Of a stretch of DNA of 64,000 nucleotides, positions 63,171 to 64,000 are shown one piece after another. Position 1 is the first letter of the stretch. Every line of letters starts with the position of its first letter. This DNA is from Lacrimispora amygdalina (GTDB lineage: Bacteria > Bacillota > Clostridia > Lachnospirales > Lachnospiraceae). The notes under the pieces were generated by a model, which ran no database searches, had not been told where the DNA came from, and saw only the letters and a list, made by a program, of their open reading frames with translations. The stretch spans positions 124,001 to 188,000 of the forward strand of contig NZ_OAOF01000007.1 in assembly GCF_900205965.1 (NCBI RefSeq). The letters run 5' to 3'. Position numbers and translations under genes: made by a program.

Positions 63171-64000
63171 ATGAAAAAAAATGTATGGGGCGTTTTATTC
63201 ACAGCAGCTATGATGGCATCACTGACTGCCGGCTGCGCAAGCAAATCTTCAACCAATGATGCGAAAGGTACGACAGCCGCCGATGCAAAAGGTACGACAG
63301 CCGCCGATGCCAAGGGAAGTGGGGATATGACGGTTTACATGGTGGCAAAGGGATTTCAGTCTCAGTACTGGCAGGCAGTATACAAGGGTGCACAGAAGGC
63401 AGCAGGAGAACTGGGCGTTCATCTGGAATTTCAGGGACCGGATTCAGAATCAGATATTGCACAGCAGGTTCAGATGATGAACAATGCAGTTCAGATGAAG
63501 CCTGCAGCCATCGGTCTGGCAGCACTTGATGTTTCGGCTCTTAATGACAGCATTAAATCTTCCCAGGATGCAAAAATCCCGATTATCGGATTTGACTCCG
63601 GTGTGCCCGATGCACCAGACGGGGCGGTTGTTGCCAATGCAGCCACAGATAATTACAAAGCAGGAGAAGTTGCTGCAGAAAACACCTATCCCCTCATTAA
63701 AGACTTAATTGCAAATTCATCAACAAGCGTACGTATCGGCGTACTGAACCAGGATGCAACATCAGAGTCCATTATCAGCCGTGGTCTTGGCTTTATTGAT
63801 AAAATAACAGAGTTAATAAAGGCAGATGGAAAAACCGTATGCATCACAGGTAATGACAAGTTTGTAACGGATTCCAAAACAGACAAAGGAAGTTCAGCTG
63901 ACGTAATACTTGATGTGGCTGTTCCGGCAAAGGTAGAGGCTTCCCTGATGACCACCGATGCCCAGACCATATTAAATAAAGAAGATACCATCTGTATCTT
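63171..64000 (+). CDS. ribose-type sugar-binding lipoprotein (cut by window edge)
   Basis: The first 276 residues of a lipoprotein are present; the gene runs off the right edge. The signal peptide ends in lipobox LTAGC (Cys22). A short linker has two copies of DAKGTTAA from a 24-base DNA repeat (63258-63305). The binding domain begins YMVAKGFQSQYWQAVYKGAQ and has PAAIGLAALDVSALNDSI, IIGFDSGVPDAP and NAATDNYKAGEVAAEN, the ribose-binding pattern. CAGGAGGAAG lies 6-8 bases before ATG. It delivers sugar to the importer encoded just upstream. Confidence 0.9.
   Translation, partial: MKKNVWGVLFTAAMMASLTAGCASKSSTNDAKGTTAADAKGTTAADAKGSGDMTVYMVAKGFQSQYWQAVYKGAQKAAGELGVHLEFQGPDSESDIAQQVQMMNNAVQMKPAAIGLAALDVSALNDSIKSSQDAKIPIIGFDSGVPDAPDGAVVANAATDNYKAGEVAAENTYPLIKDLIANSSTSVRIGVLNQDATSESIISRGLGFIDKITELIKADGKTVCITGNDKFVTDSKTDKGSSADVILDVAVPAKVEASLMTTDAQTILNKEDTICI
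63258..63305 (+). repeat. 24-base tandem repeat in the binding-protein linker
   Basis: Two copies of GATGCRAAAGGTACGACAGC plus CGCC, differing at one base, followed by a partial third copy. It lengthens the flexible linker behind the lipid anchor. Confidence 0.85.

Overview
The window reads as a low-to-moderate GC Firmicutes chromosome, most likely a Lachnospiraceae-type Clostridium (Lacrimispora/Hungatella-like). The reasons are strong GGAGG ribosome sites, many YesM/YesN-type two-component pairs, carbohydrate importers without their own ATPase, MalT-like LuxR regulators next to ABC-2 exporters, and Gram-positive lipoproteins. The genus is inferred from gene content only. No tRNA, rRNA, intact insertion sequence, prophage or CRISPR array was seen.

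Positions 1-6900 are a patchwork: the C-terminal end of a nucleotide pyrophosphatase/phosphodiesterase, two unknown proteins (one secreted), a ferritin-like protein, a UPF0178 protein, a remnant of a GH3 glycosidase, an iron-sulfur flavoprotein-like reductase, an ABC-F ATPase, and two decayed regulators (HxlR and YafY/WYL types). Positions 6899-13408 hold a membrane-anchored hydrolase, an ABC-2 exporter (ATPase plus two permeases) and a MalT-like LuxR regulator. Positions 13580-14831 form a compact regulatory cluster: a MarR regulator, a 73-residue protein apparently starting at ATT, and a DtxR-type regulator. Each is preceded by a copy of the same palindrome (GTATGG-N3-CCATAC type). Then come a secreted clan GH-A glycosidase with a ricin-type lectin tail, an AT-rich orphan gene, a DbpA-type RNA helicase and a DUF1456 protein.

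Positions 19419-29352 are a polysaccharide utilisation locus: a LacI regulator, a promoter with LacI-type operators, two LplB/LplC-type permeases, a lipoprotein binding protein, a beta-helix protein, a type B carboxylesterase and a GH43 enzyme, closed by a strong terminator. On the minus strand at 29500-31580 a TVP38/DedA-like protein, a phosphatidylserine synthase and a phosphatidylserine decarboxylase form a phosphatidylethanolamine operon. It is divergent from an OmpR/histidine-kinase pair, a lysine-rich lipoprotein and an SGNH hydrolase. A small DUF2087/GIY-YIG pair follows.

Positions 36207-44781 form a second sugar locus: YesN regulator, MalF/MalG-type permeases, YesM kinase, binding protein and a GH127 beta-L-arabinofuranosidase. 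Positions 44855-47615 hold a secreted DUF2680-like protein divergent from a two-component system whose sensor has a Met/Gly-rich extracellular stretch. After a monoacylglycerol-lipase-like hydrolase and an AraC regulator, positions 49760-56056 encode a six-enzyme sugar or polyol pathway: class II aldolase, FGGY kinase, GatD-like dehydrogenase, PfkB kinase, aldose epimerase and aldo/keto reductase. The last block, 56193 to the right edge, holds a YesN regulator, a YesM kinase and a membrane-tethered sugar-binding protein, overlapping or translationally coupled, followed by a ribose-type ABC importer (ATPase, permease, cut-off binding protein). This block probably senses and imports the substrate of the six-enzyme pathway.
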